Shown here one piece after another: positions 51,624 to 60,245 of a stretch of 64,000 bases of DNA. Each line of letters begins with the position of its first letter. Positions within the stretch are counted from its first letter, which is position 1. A program made the position numbers and the translations under genes. The DNA is taken from assembly GCA_964017965.1 (NCBI GenBank), contig CAXHNV010000001.1:62001-126000 (forward strand), read 5' to 3'. Under the pieces are notes generated by a model, which did no database searches, was not told where the DNA came from, and saw only the letters and a program-made list of their open reading frames with translations. Source of the stretch: UBA2883 sp964017965 (GTDB lineage Bacteria > Cyanobacteriota > Vampirovibrionia > Gastranaerophilales > Gastranaerophilaceae).

Positions 51624-53766
51624 TTTTTAACTCGTCTTCTATCTCAGGTATTCTCGCTTTTACATATTGAGAATACTCGTCATCTTTATCATACACTTTT
51701 ATAAACCTTTGATAATACTCAAGCGCGTTCTTGATATCCTTAAGGTTATCATAATCAATAGCTATCAAATAATTTGTTACAGGCTGATCAGGATTAAACT
51801 TCAACGATTTCTTATAATCGTTTATCGCTAACAAATAGTTTGTTTTCGCATCATAAACCGTAGCTCTGTAGTAATACGCGTCAGGGTTGTTCGGGTTCTC
51901 TGTTAAAGCTTTATTCAATAGTTTTAGCGCATCATCATACTGCTGATGATCTATCAACGCAACCGCATCCTGAACACCTGTCTGACTAAGAACTTCTTTC
52001 ATATCCAACAAAGCTTCTTTTGCCATTGTATTGTTTGGATTAAGTGCCAGAGTACGTTCAAAATAAGTCTTAGCTTCGTTATATCGTTGCATATTAACAT
52101 AGATTGCACCGATACTATAAGCAATATCAGCGTTTGAAGGTGACATTGCTAACGCTTTTTTATAATATTCTAAAGCTTTATCCGGTTGTTTAAGCCCCTG
52201 ATAAGCACCCGCAAGCCCGAGCAGAATATCCGTTGACTGCTCTGATACAGATGAATACAACCTGATTGCAGTATTATAATCACCGCTATTGTAAGCATTA
52301 TAAGCTTGCTCTAACAATTCGGAATTGCAGTTAGCGTCAATATCTTTGATTAGCTTTGAATAAGAAGTTTTTGCAGGGAACTTAGATTGACCCACACGAA
52401 GAACCTCTTTTGCTTTTTGGTAATCTTTTTTCTGTGCATAACAAACGGCAAGGTTCTCATAAACCCCGTCACGCATAGGGTCAACCGACTTTATCAGCTC
52501 ATAATACTTGATAGCCGTATCATAATTTTTCTGTTCATGTTGTATAAGCGCAAAGTTATAAAGCTCATCTACATAGTATTTATCAGGGTTAACCCTGCTC
52601 TTTACGTAAAGATAAACTTCCTCAGGCGACATTGCTGTTCTTGCCAGTTCAGAGATTTTGTCATTAAACTCATTAGAGCCCGGTTTCATTGATTGAAGCT
52701 TTTTATACTGTTGCAATGCCAGTTTTTTAGTATCCGGTTTTGCTTCATAACACTGAGCAAGATATAGGTTTGCAAAATAGTTTGAAGGCTGCATAATGAG
52801 GATATTTTTATAGACCTCGATAGCCTTATCGTATTTACCTTGAACCTGTAACAACGTACCCATATTCAACTGGGTATTCAAAGCTGTCTCTTCGTTACGA
52901 TTTGGTTGGTTTTGAGACTGTTTATAAAGCTCATATGCTTCATTGTACTTGCCCTGACGTTGTTTAATCGCCCCCAAATCCGCTAACAAATTCGGGTCGT
53001 TTGGAGACTCCATAAGTTTCTTGTTATAAATACGCTCTAAATCACACAACATCTCAGGATTGTTGTCGCAATGTGACAACACATAGTTATATTGTTCAGA
53101 AGCACCTTTAGTATTACTCAACTTATCAAGCACATTTGCATAGCGAAGCCTTGTCATAATATCATCAGGGTTAGATTCAATTACAAGTTTATAGTATTCA
53201 TCTGCTTTATTATAATTCTTTGTAATCGACATCATAGAAGCGATTCTTGCAAGCGCTTTTGCTCTATATGCAGGGTTATTGACGACCTGCTCATATTCAT
53301 AAATAGCCGCCGCATAATTTCCTAACCCGTCAAGCGCCTGAGCTGTCTTGAAATGACCTGCTGCAGATGTATCAGCTCCATACTGTTTTTCACAATATTT
53401 CAAACTGTTTGCAGCAGACGAGATTGAACTCAAAGAGTTCATCGCAACATCGTTTTCTACATAGTATTTAAGGTAATAAAGCGCACTTCTGAAATCGTTC
53501 GCCGCATCTTTATAGTTGTTCTCATAATTAGCAAGATACGTACCGCGCGCAAGATACGAGTTGATTAAACCTATTCTTGATGAATTATCACCGATTCTCT
53601 GACTGAGCGCCTGTTTAAATTCATCAATCGCACTGGAATACTGCGCATTGAAATAAAACTGTTGACCTTTGCTATAATGCTCATAATACCCTGCAAAAGA
53701 CGGCAGAGCACAAGCAATCTGCATAACCCCTAATATAATACCCGATACAACAATTTTCTTATTCAT
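51604..53766 (-). CDS. exported tetratricopeptide-repeat protein
   Basis: 720 aa. An N-terminal signal peptide (K-K-I-V-V-S-G-I-I-L-G-V-M-Q-I-A-C-A-L-P-S-F-A) is followed by at least a dozen TPR units, e.g. Y-S-S-A-I-D-E-F-K-Q-A-L, Y-D-K-A-I-E-V-Y-K-N-I-L and A-L-E-Y-Y-K-K-A-L-A-M-S-P. TPRs form protein-binding superhelices, so a periplasmic or envelope scaffold is inferred. The promoter places the transcription start only a few bases from the ATG. Confidence 0.88.
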   Translation of the reverse strand: MNKKIVVSGIILGVMQIACALPSFAGYYEHYSKGQQFYFNAQYSSAIDEFKQALSQRIGDNSSRIGLINSYLARGTYLANYENNYKDAANDFRSALYYLKYYVENDVAMNSLSSISSAANSLKYCEKQYGADTSAAGHFKTAQALDGLGNYAAAIYEYEQVVNNPAYRAKALARIASMMSITKNYNKADEYYKLVIESNPDDIMTRLRYANVLDKLSNTKGASEQYNYVLSHCDNNPEMLCDLERIYNKKLMESPNDPNLLADLGAIKQRQGKYNEAYELYKQSQNQPNRNEETALNTQLNMGTLLQVQGKYDKAIEVYKNILIMQPSNYFANLYLAQCYEAKPDTKKLALQQYKKLQSMKPGSNEFNDKISELARTAMSPEEVYLYVKSRVNPDKYYVDELYNFALIQHEQKNYDTAIKYYELIKSVDPMRDGVYENLAVCYAQKKDYQKAKEVLRVGQSKFPAKTSYSKLIKDIDANCNSELLEQAYNAYNSGDYNTAIRLYSSVSEQSTDILLGLAGAYQGLKQPDKALEYYKKALAMSPSNADIAYSIGAIYVNMQRYNEAKTYFERTLALNPNNTMAKEALLDMKEVLSQTGVQDAVALIDHQQYDDALKLLNKALTENPNNPDAYYYRATVYDAKTNYLLAINDYKKSLKFNPDQPVTNYLIAIDYDNLKDIKNALEYYQRFIKVYDKDDEYSQYVKARIPEIEDELKNGNGSR

Positions 53767-53775
53767 ATAATATAT

Positions 53776-53804
53776 TTTATAGCAAGAAAACTGAAAGATT
53801 ACAA
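53776..53804 (-). promoter_or_regulatory. promoter of the TPR-dus unit
   Basis: Minus-strand TTGTAA (53799-53804), 17-bp spacer, TATAAA (53776-53781), ATG nine bases further on; leader of two or three bases at most. Confidence 0.7.
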
Positions 53805-53845
53805 CCTAACCTGTTAAGCAGTTTGTTTTGGGGCAAATTTTTCTT

Positions 53846-54700
53846 TTATAGCGTTAGCAACCAAATACCTAAAGTAACTCCGCCCGCTACTAACCCTGCA
53901 ACTCCTGCATAAGTACCCCAAGCTTTCAAATAGTTACCCTTTAATTTTCCTAACTGTTCAGGGTTCAAATATTTCTTAGCCATCTTAACACCACGGATAC
54001 TTGCCAAACCTTCTTCCGCTAGCATAGGAGCATAAGAAGCTAATGTGAGTTTACCGGCATTATTACTTACAAAATCAAGCGACTTTTCAATATTATCTTT
54101 TTGTTCCTGAGGTTTGTTTTTATCAACTTTATGCAACAACCCTACTGCAAGAACCACAGGCGCAACAAGTGAAACCCCAAACGGAGTAATGCTTCTTGAT
54201 TTTTGTAACATTCTTGACGCAAAACCACCGTTTGCGTTCATCGCATGACCCAATTCGTGATAAGCTGATGAGAATAGACTTTCTTTGTGAACAACAACAT
54301 CCTTTGTACCGGTGAAATAGGCAGCATTTGCACCCTCACCAAACATCTGAGTGTAAACCTTTTTCAATTTTTTCATAAGAGGATTTTTAGATTTAATATT
54401 TGTATCAATAATCTCTTTTAATCTCGTTTTACCGGCTGTAGATTTATCTATTGCGTTAAACTTAACACCCTTTTCAGCCAAACCTGTTTCTTTTAAAATT
54501 GATTGAACATTCTTAGCAGTGTTCTCAAAAGTATCAACCTCAGGCATTAACTTTTGCAAAAATTCTCTTGATGCATCTATCTCTAAAGGGCTATGAAGAG
54601 TAAATGAATCTTTAAGAGTCATAGCTGGCATTGCTAAACCGATAGCCGCACCCGTTAACCCTGAACCTACATTAACTATTCTGTCATTGTTATTTATCAT
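53846..54700 (-). CDS. HELGH-motif putative membrane zinc metallopeptidase
   Basis: A 284-aa protein. The zincin motif Y-H-E-L-G-H-A-M is near residue 148, and E-E-G-L-A-S-I-R-G near 227 could supply the third ligand as in gluzincins. Hydrophobic segments lie near residues 10-28, 172-190 and 262-282, so it is probably membrane-bound. The N-terminal third is helical and hydrophilic. No Shine-Dalgarno is seen. The family is not recognised; substrate unknown. Confidence 0.65.
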   Translation of the reverse strand: MINNNDRIVNVGSGLTGAAIGLAMPAMTLKDSFTLHSPLEIDASREFLQKLMPEVDTFENTAKNVQSILKETGLAEKGVKFNAIDKSTAGKTRLKEIIDTNIKSKNPLMKKLKKVYTQMFGEGANAAYFTGTKDVVVHKESLFSSAYHELGHAMNANGGFASRMLQKSRSITPFGVSLVAPVVLAVGLLHKVDKNKPQEQKDNIEKSLDFVSNNAGKLTLASYAPMLAEEGLASIRGVKMAKKYLNPEQLGKLKGNYLKAWGTYAGVAGLVAGGVTLGIWLLTL

Positions 54701-54757
54701 ACTGATTTAAGTACTGTAAATAAGTTTTTTGCTAGTTTATTAAGAAAATTTTACAAA

Positions 54758-55927
54758 CTATAATGCGTTAGCAACAACTTTCAGATTTTCATCTGTAATC
54801 TTAGCTAAAGCAGCCTGTTTATAATCGGATTTCAAAAGGTTTTGAGACTTCAATAGCTCCATAACCTTGATAATAACAGTCTGATTTTCACCGCTCAACA
54901 ACGATACAAGGCTTTCTTCATCCCTGATAATCTCTAATACAAAAAAGATAAAAGGACTTTCTTCGAACAACTCTTCATACAAGAACGACGTCATAGGATA
55001 CAAATTCGCATTATTTAACAGGTTCTTGATATCGTTAACTTCGTTTTTCGTATTCTTGTCCTCATCAAACAAGTATTCTTCGTTTTCAGTAATCATATTG
55101 AACTTGTCTTTTGCAAGGAACAATGCAACAGCGACCGCTCCGCTAGGTGACATATTTAATAATCTGTCTACAAACTCATAAAATCTGAAAGTTATAACCT
55201 GAGAAACAGGTATAAGTTCCACAAGTCCGTTCACAATATAACAGAACGTCAGAATAGCGTCTTCATGAAACTCTGTATTCAATAAATCAGGCAAACTCTC
55301 AAGATATGGGATGTCTTCCGCGATGTTTTCTGAAAGTGATGATTTTTTCATGACCTCAAACAACGGTTTCAAAGCGTTTTTATCCTGATAAGAAACTAAG
55401 AAATTAACAGCTTTCATCTGTTCGAAATCGTCATCCGATTCAAGCAATTCCAAAGCTGAATCATAAGCTTTTCTGTCGCCAATCTTTGCTAAAGCGCGTG
55501 CGCAGTTCTCTGATAACGATGTTTCATCGTCAAAAGCATAACTATTCAAAAGCTCTAAAGCTCTTTCGTCATGGTTATACGCAAAGAAACCTGCTGCGTA
55601 AATTTTCTCATTAACAGTGCCGTTTCTAAGTTTATCCAAAATAATATTTGTAACCTCTTCATCGGCAAACTGAGCCAATGTTGATGTGATAAAGTCTTCA
55701 TAATAAGGTGAATACACATCTAAGAAGTTAAGCAAATTCTTGTAATTATTCTTATTACATGCTTTTTCAAGACGTTGAGCAACATTTGATTTAACAAAAT
55801 CGAACAAAAAATCGTCTTTTGAAACAAGCTCTTCAAATAATTCAACGTTAGAATCGTTGATTATCTCAAATGCGACAGGTTCGTAATCTTTCGGGTTTTT
55901 ACCCGTTAATAATTTGATTTTATCCAT
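54758..55927 (-). CDS. HEAT-repeat protein
   Basis: A 389-aa acidic helical-repeat protein. Units such as V-N-E-K-I-Y-A-A-G-F-F-A-Y, L-S-E-N-C-A-R-A-L-A-K-I-G-D and F-E-Q-M-K-A-V-N-F-L-V-S-Y fit HEAT repeats; the region after residue 220 is helical but less regular. No enzyme motif or signal peptide. It begins nine bases after the SLOG-type gene, so the two are co-transcribed; a scaffold role is inferred. Confidence 0.75.
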   Translation of the reverse strand: MDKIKLLTGKNPKDYEPVAFEIINDSNVELFEELVSKDDFLFDFVKSNVAQRLEKACNKNNYKNLLNFLDVYSPYYEDFITSTLAQFADEEVTNIILDKLRNGTVNEKIYAAGFFAYNHDERALELLNSYAFDDETSLSENCARALAKIGDRKAYDSALELLESDDDFEQMKAVNFLVSYQDKNALKPLFEVMKKSSLSENIAEDIPYLESLPDLLNTEFHEDAILTFCYIVNGLVELIPVSQVITFRFYEFVDRLLNMSPSGAVAVALFLAKDKFNMITENEEYLFDEDKNTKNEVNDIKNLLNNANLYPMTSFLYEELFEESPFIFFVLEIIRDEESLVSLLSGENQTVIIKVMELLKSQNLLKSDYKQAALAKITDENLKVVANAL

Positions 55928-55936
55928 AATTATATC

Positions 55937-56518
55937 TTAATCCAAGTAAAATACAGTGACAACTTTGTGGTTTTCTTCAGCGTATTCAACCGCTGTATGT
56001 AAAGTTTTACTTGTATGAGATAAGAAACAAATCAATTGATTACAATCGTCGATAATTTCTCTGTTACAAACTCTTGAAGCGTCAGCAAGCGTCATCATAG
56101 CCCTGTCAGAATGTTCGATAATATTAGGAACACCGATAAGCTGGTTTTGAACGTCACTAGGCTGCTGACCGATAGTTTGAGGTAAAATAACTTTTAGTTT
56201 ATCAGGGTTAGACTTCATCGCACCGCGAATAGCCGCAGCGTTTGTACCGTAAGAACCGCCTGATGTAATGATAGTATTGCCTTGCATAACTAACGCTGTA
56301 GTCAAAGTTTCAATCATTTGTTGGTGAGTGATTGCAAGGTTACGTGAGCCGATAATCGCAATACGCTTTGCTGCCTGTTTAATAGTCGCCAATTCCATTG
56401 ACAGCTCATCAACCGTACCCGGAGCGTCCTCAACAGCAATCGGAGCGTCGTCAAACGGCACCATAATTGAACTTTGCGTATTTTCTTCGTTATCTGACAT
56501 ATTTTTGATATCTACCAT
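55937..56518 (-). CDS. SLOG/DprA-like Rossmann protein
   Basis: A 193-aa protein. After an acidic 45-residue N-terminus comes a Rossmann core like the DNA-processing protein DprA: I-A-I-I-G-S-R-N-L, I-I-T-S-G-G-S-Y-G-T-N-A-A-A-I-R-G-A and K-V-I-L-P. Full DprA has additional SAM and winged-helix domains that are missing here. Cyanobacteria carry similar short proteins. It may bind a nucleotide or single-stranded DNA; it is followed by the HEAT gene. Confidence 0.75.
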   Translation of the reverse strand: MVDIKNMSDNEENTQSSIMVPFDDAPIAVEDAPGTVDELSMELATIKQAAKRIAIIGSRNLAITHQQMIETLTTALVMQGNTIITSGGSYGTNAAAIRGAMKSNPDKLKVILPQTIGQQPSDVQNQLIGVPNIIEHSDRAMMTLADASRVCNREIIDDCNQLICFLSHTSKTLHTAVEYAEENHKVVTVFYLD

Positions 56519-56606
56519 TATTTTCTTTACCTTTACAATTGCATTATATTAACTTTTCGTGTATGGTGTTAATAATATCACAAAAAATAGATTTTGGGAA
56601 TAGGGA

Positions 56607-59087
56607 ATGGAAAATATTTTAGAAAATCTCAACAAAGAACAGTTGAGTGCAGTCAAAACAACTAACGGCTCTTTACTAATCCTTGCAGGCGCAGGCAGCG
56701 GTAAAACAAAAGTATTAACCTCAAGAATCGCATACATGGTTAAAAACGGTATCGACCCGCGCGAAATCTTAGCCGTAACCTTCACAAACAAGGCGGCGAA
56801 AGAGATGAAAGAACGTCTTGCTAAGATATTAGGCGAAAATATTGTTAAAATGATGTGGGTAGGTACTTTTCACAGTATCTGCGGCAGGATTCTGAGACAA
56901 GAGATAGACAAATATCAGTTCCCGTCAGGCAAAAAACTCGATAGAAACTTCACTATCTACGACGAACAAGATTCTCTCGCGTTAATCAAACAATCAATCA
57001 AAAAACGCGGACTTGATGAAAAAATGTACGTTCCAAAGCTTGTAAAAGCTATCATCTCAAATTCTAAAAACAAAATGCAGGACGCGTATACATTTGCAAC
57101 TTATGCACGTGATTTTAAAACTGAACGTATCGCAGCTATTTACGACGATTATGAAACAGCTTTGAACAACAACAACGCTATCGATTTCGACGACATGCTT
57201 ATGTTGTGCGTAAAGCTATTAGAACAAAACACTGAAGTTCGTACAAAGTATTATAACAGATTCCAACACATACTTGTTGATGAGTTTCAGGACACAAACC
57301 AGGCGCAATACAACCTTGTTAAATCGTTATATACCAACGATTTACCTGACATTCCGGAATCACGCTCATTGTGTGTTGTAGGTGATGTCGACCAGTCAAT
57401 CTATAGCTGGCGTGGTGCGGATTTTAAGATTATACTTAATTTTCAGCACGATTTTAAAGGCTGTAAACTCGTTAAATTAGAGCAAAACTATCGCTCCACC
57501 GGTAATATTCTGAACGCTGCAAACGCGGTTATCGAAAACAACGACGAAAGGGTTGAGAAAGTTCTTTATTCCAATAAAGGCGACGGTGATAAGATTACTT
57601 ATTACGAAGCAATCGATGATTCTGACGAGGCGAACTTCATCGCTTCCACTATCAAACGAACCGCTACTGATTACAGCGAATACGCAATTCTATACAGAAC
57701 CAACGCTCAATCACGCTCGTTAGAAGAAGCGTGTATCTCAATGGGGATACCGTATAGAATCTTTGGCGGTTTGAAATTCTACGACAGAAAAGAGATTAAA
57801 GACGCCATAGCTTATCTTAAGCTCATTCATAACATGAACGATTCACAGAGTTTGAAACGCGTAATCAATGTACCAAAACGCTCAATCGGCGATACAACAA
57901 TCAAACATCTTCAAGACTATGCAACAGATAACGATATGAGCTTGTATCAGGCGATTTTGGAGATTGAAAACGTTGAGACAATCCAAAATCGCGCTAAGAC
58001 AAAACTTACGGAATTTGTAAAAGTTATACAGTATTTCAAAGACATTCAGTCAAAATACAATCTGCACGAGTTTTTAAGCTTGATTATTGAAAGAACGGGT
58101 TATTTAAAAGAGCTGCAGGACGAGAACACAGATGAAAGCGAAGCAAGGATAGAGAACTTGCAAGAACTTGTCAATGTTGCGAGTAGTTTTGTACCGGAAG
58201 AAGAGGGCAATGTTCTGGGCGAGTTTTTGGCACAGGTTTCGCTTGTATCAGACCTTGACGGCGCTGATGATATGAGTAATACAGTGACTTTGATGACATT
58301 ACACTCTGCTAAGGGTTTGGAGTTCCCGACGGTGTTTATGGCAGGGCTTGATGACGGGATTTTCCCTAGTGCAAGAAGCTCTAATACTGTGTCTGAGCTT
58401 GAAGAAGAGCGTAGACTGATGTATGTCGGGGTTACACGTGCTGAAGAGAAACTTTATATTACACATACAAAATGCCGCAGGATGTGGGGTGAATCTAAAT
58501 ATTATCCGCCAAGCAGATTTATAGCAGAAATTCCTGAGGATTTGATTGATGGTATTGTTTCTGAGGTTTCTAACAGTTATGCTGGCGGAAGAACATTCCA
58601 GAACGCAGTAAATACAATCAAAAGCAGATATAATGATGATTTTGTAAAACCAACGAATACGATTTCGGCGGGGGCAAAGAAGTTGAGTTCTGTTGTTAAG
58701 AAACCTGCTACAGTTACTTCTACTTATTCTCAACAGGTTAAAAGAACAACTGCAAGGGCAATGGTTGTGAAGTCTGCTGCGAACAAAAAACGTCAGGAAG
58801 AGCGTATTAACGCTATTTTAGAGGACAATCCGTTCAAGCGAAAAATGGAAGCGAAACGTCTTGAACGTGAACGTCAGGCGTTGATTGAACAGCAAAAGAT
58901 AGATGAACAAAAATCATCAGTAGCATTATTGTTTAATGAGGGTGACAGAGTTTTCCATGAAAAACTCGGGGTCGGCACTATCTTAGAGGTTATCGAAATG
59001 GGCGAAAGCACAATGTATTCGATTGACTTCGGCAAAATGGGTAAAAAGGCAATGGACGCAAACTACGCCCACCTCAAAAAGTTTTAA
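56607..59087 (+). CDS. pcrA: ATP-dependent DNA helicase, PcrA/UvrD type
   Basis: An 826-aa SF1A helicase. Walker A A-G-A-G-S-G-K-T-K, motif III G-D-V-D-Q-S-I-Y-S-W-R-G-A, L-E-Q-N-Y-R-S-T, T-L-H-S-A-K-G-L-E-F and V-G-V-T-R-A-E-E-K-L are complete, followed by a 130-residue basic linker and the C-terminal Tudor-like D-R-V-F-H-E-K-L-G-V-G-T-I. It unwinds DNA 3'-5' in repair and replication restart. AGGGA lies close to the ATG. Cassette B starts directly after its stop. Confidence 0.96.
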   Translation: MENILENLNKEQLSAVKTTNGSLLILAGAGSGKTKVLTSRIAYMVKNGIDPREILAVTFTNKAAKEMKERLAKILGENIVKMMWVGTFHSICGRILRQEIDKYQFPSGKKLDRNFTIYDEQDSLALIKQSIKKRGLDEKMYVPKLVKAIISNSKNKMQDAYTFATYARDFKTERIAAIYDDYETALNNNNAIDFDDMLMLCVKLLEQNTEVRTKYYNRFQHILVDEFQDTNQAQYNLVKSLYTNDLPDIPESRSLCVVGDVDQSIYSWRGADFKIILNFQHDFKGCKLVKLEQNYRSTGNILNAANAVIENNDERVEKVLYSNKGDGDKITYYEAIDDSDEANFIASTIKRTATDYSEYAILYRTNAQSRSLEEACISMGIPYRIFGGLKFYDRKEIKDAIAYLKLIHNMNDSQSLKRVINVPKRSIGDTTIKHLQDYATDNDMSLYQAILEIENVETIQNRAKTKLTEFVKVIQYFKDIQSKYNLHEFLSLIIERTGYLKELQDENTDESEARIENLQELVNVASSFVPEEEGNVLGEFLAQVSLVSDLDGADDMSNTVTLMTLHSAKGLEFPTVFMAGLDDGIFPSARSSNTVSELEEERRLMYVGVTRAEEKLYITHTKCRRMWGESKYYPPSRFIAEIPEDLIDGIVSEVSNSYAGGRTFQNAVNTIKSRYNDDFVKPTNTISAGAKKLSSVVKKPATVTSTYSQQVKRTTARAMVVKSAANKKRQEERINAILEDNPFKRKMEAKRLERERQALIEQQKIDEQKSSVALLFNEGDRVFHEKLGVGTILEVIEMGESTMYSIDFGKMGKKAMDANYAHLKKF

Positions 59088-59090
59088 TTT

Positions 59091-59753
59091 TTATACAAAA
59101 TAAGAGATTGCATCAAGTAATTCTGCTGATGATAGATCTTGCATACGTTTATTTGCATATTGTTCTTTGCCTGAGTGTTTAGCACCGCAAGTTCTTGTAT
59201 AGCTTGCTATTTTTGTTCCGTCTTCACGAGTATAGCCACTGACTTGATAAGTACCTGCACAACCTTCGGGAATAAGTTTGTTAGAATTGTTGTCTGGTGA
59301 AACATTCAGCTTTTTCTTCGGCTGTCTTCTTCCTGACAAGTCTAAAATGAGTTTACCTTCTTGCATTTTCTCAATAACTTTTCGCGCCATAATATCTTTT
59401 ATTCTATCGTCATCAGGATTTTTTGCATTTTTACCAATCTCATCACGAATTTCTTTACCGATTTGTCTTCCAACTTCATTATTATGCAAATCCATTCGTT
59501 CTTCCTCTTTGGATTGGTTATGTTTTTTATTTCCTTCTTTTTCATGGAAATCACCTAACATTTTAGCATTAAAATCATTAAATCTAAGTGTAAGATAGGC
59601 TTGCATATACGCATGCCTAAACGCATCCGCTTCATTATTCCAAGCAGAACCGTTTTCAAGTTCAAATCCATATTGTTTTTGGTATTTTACGGTATCTTTA
59701 AGCATTGTTTGGATAAATTCTTCTTTTGACCATATTTTTTTGCTTGTATTCAT
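59091..59753 (-). CDS. cassette B soluble protein (DUF6973-like), paralogue of 44399-45058
   Basis: A 220-aa protein identical to the cassette A copy over the first 58 residues and almost identical over the last 100, including R-H-A-Y-M-Q-A-Y, H-E-K-E-G, D-L-H-N-N and the Y-T-R-E-D-G-T module. Differences concentrate between residues about 59 and 116 (F-N-D-F-N-A-K-M-L-G-D-F; I-R-D-E-I-G-K-N-A-K). Putative active-site His/Glu/Asn are kept in both. Convergent with pcrA by three bases. Confidence 0.75.
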   Translation of the reverse strand: MNTSKKIWSKEEFIQTMLKDTVKYQKQYGFELENGSAWNNEADAFRHAYMQAYLTLRFNDFNAKMLGDFHEKEGNKKHNQSKEEERMDLHNNEVGRQIGKEIRDEIGKNAKNPDDDRIKDIMARKVIEKMQEGKLILDLSGRRQPKKKLNVSPDNNSNKLIPEGCAGTYQVSGYTREDGTKIASYTRTCGAKHSGKEQYANKRMQDLSSAELLDAISYFV

Positions 59754-59778
59754 TTTGATTTCTCCTTATAATTATTCT
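59744..59778 (+). promoter_or_regulatory. promoter of cassette B membrane gene, leaderless type
   Basis: TTGTAT (59744-59749), 17-bp spacer, TATAAT (59767-59772), ATG six bases later; sequence-identical to cassette A. Confidence 0.8.
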
Positions 59779-60129
59779 ATGAAATTACATCAATCATTAT
59801 TTTTAAATATTGTTGCATTTATCGGTTTAATTAATTTATTTGAATCTTTTATGTACCTTTACAGTTTATTTATTGAAAAGTTTTTCAACATTATTTTAAA
59901 TTTCTTTTTATTGGAAAATTTTTCTTCAGCTGTTGATTTAGTTGTACCTATATTCTTATTGTTATTTATTGCAGAATACGTAATCATCAAAGCAAAAAAA
60001 CTTCAACCAATAATAAAAAACAATAGTAAACTATTCAAAGCATTATTTTATTTATGTTTTGTAATTGCGATATCAAAATCAGCGTTCTGGTGGTTTGTTC
60101 TGTATAGTTTTGGATTCAGATTGTTTTAA
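59779..60129 (+). CDS. cassette B small membrane protein
   Basis: 116 aa, paralogue of the cassette A membrane protein. N-terminus M-K-L-H-Q-S-L-F-L-N-I-V and C-terminal K-L-Q-P-I-I-K-N, S-A-F-W-W-F-V-L are shared, while residues about 22-55 are different in sequence and length (F-E-S-F-M-Y-L-Y-S-L-F-I-E-K-F-F versus F-T-F-L-T-Q-F-F-R-I). Three hydrophobic segments. Its divergence follows that of its partner protein. Confidence 0.7.
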   Translation: MKLHQSLFLNIVAFIGLINLFESFMYLYSLFIEKFFNIILNFFLLENFSSAVDLVVPIFLLLFIAEYVIIKAKKLQPIIKNNSKLFKALFYLCFVIAISKSAFWWFVLYSFGFRLF

Positions 60130-60145
60130 TATCGTGCTTAATATT

Positions 60146-60210
60146 ATCTCCTTTATGGGTAAATGTAATTAACATAGATACTTTACTAATTTTTGTACCC
60201 ATTTGTCACG
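60146..60210. repeat. 65-nt conserved right end of cassette B
   Basis: Base-for-base copy of 45406-45470, with the same ATGGGTA / TACCCAT inverted ends, although it lies outside any ORF. Confidence 0.9.
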
Positions 60211-60245
60211 CAATATTACAATGTTGTTACATTTTTAATCACAAC

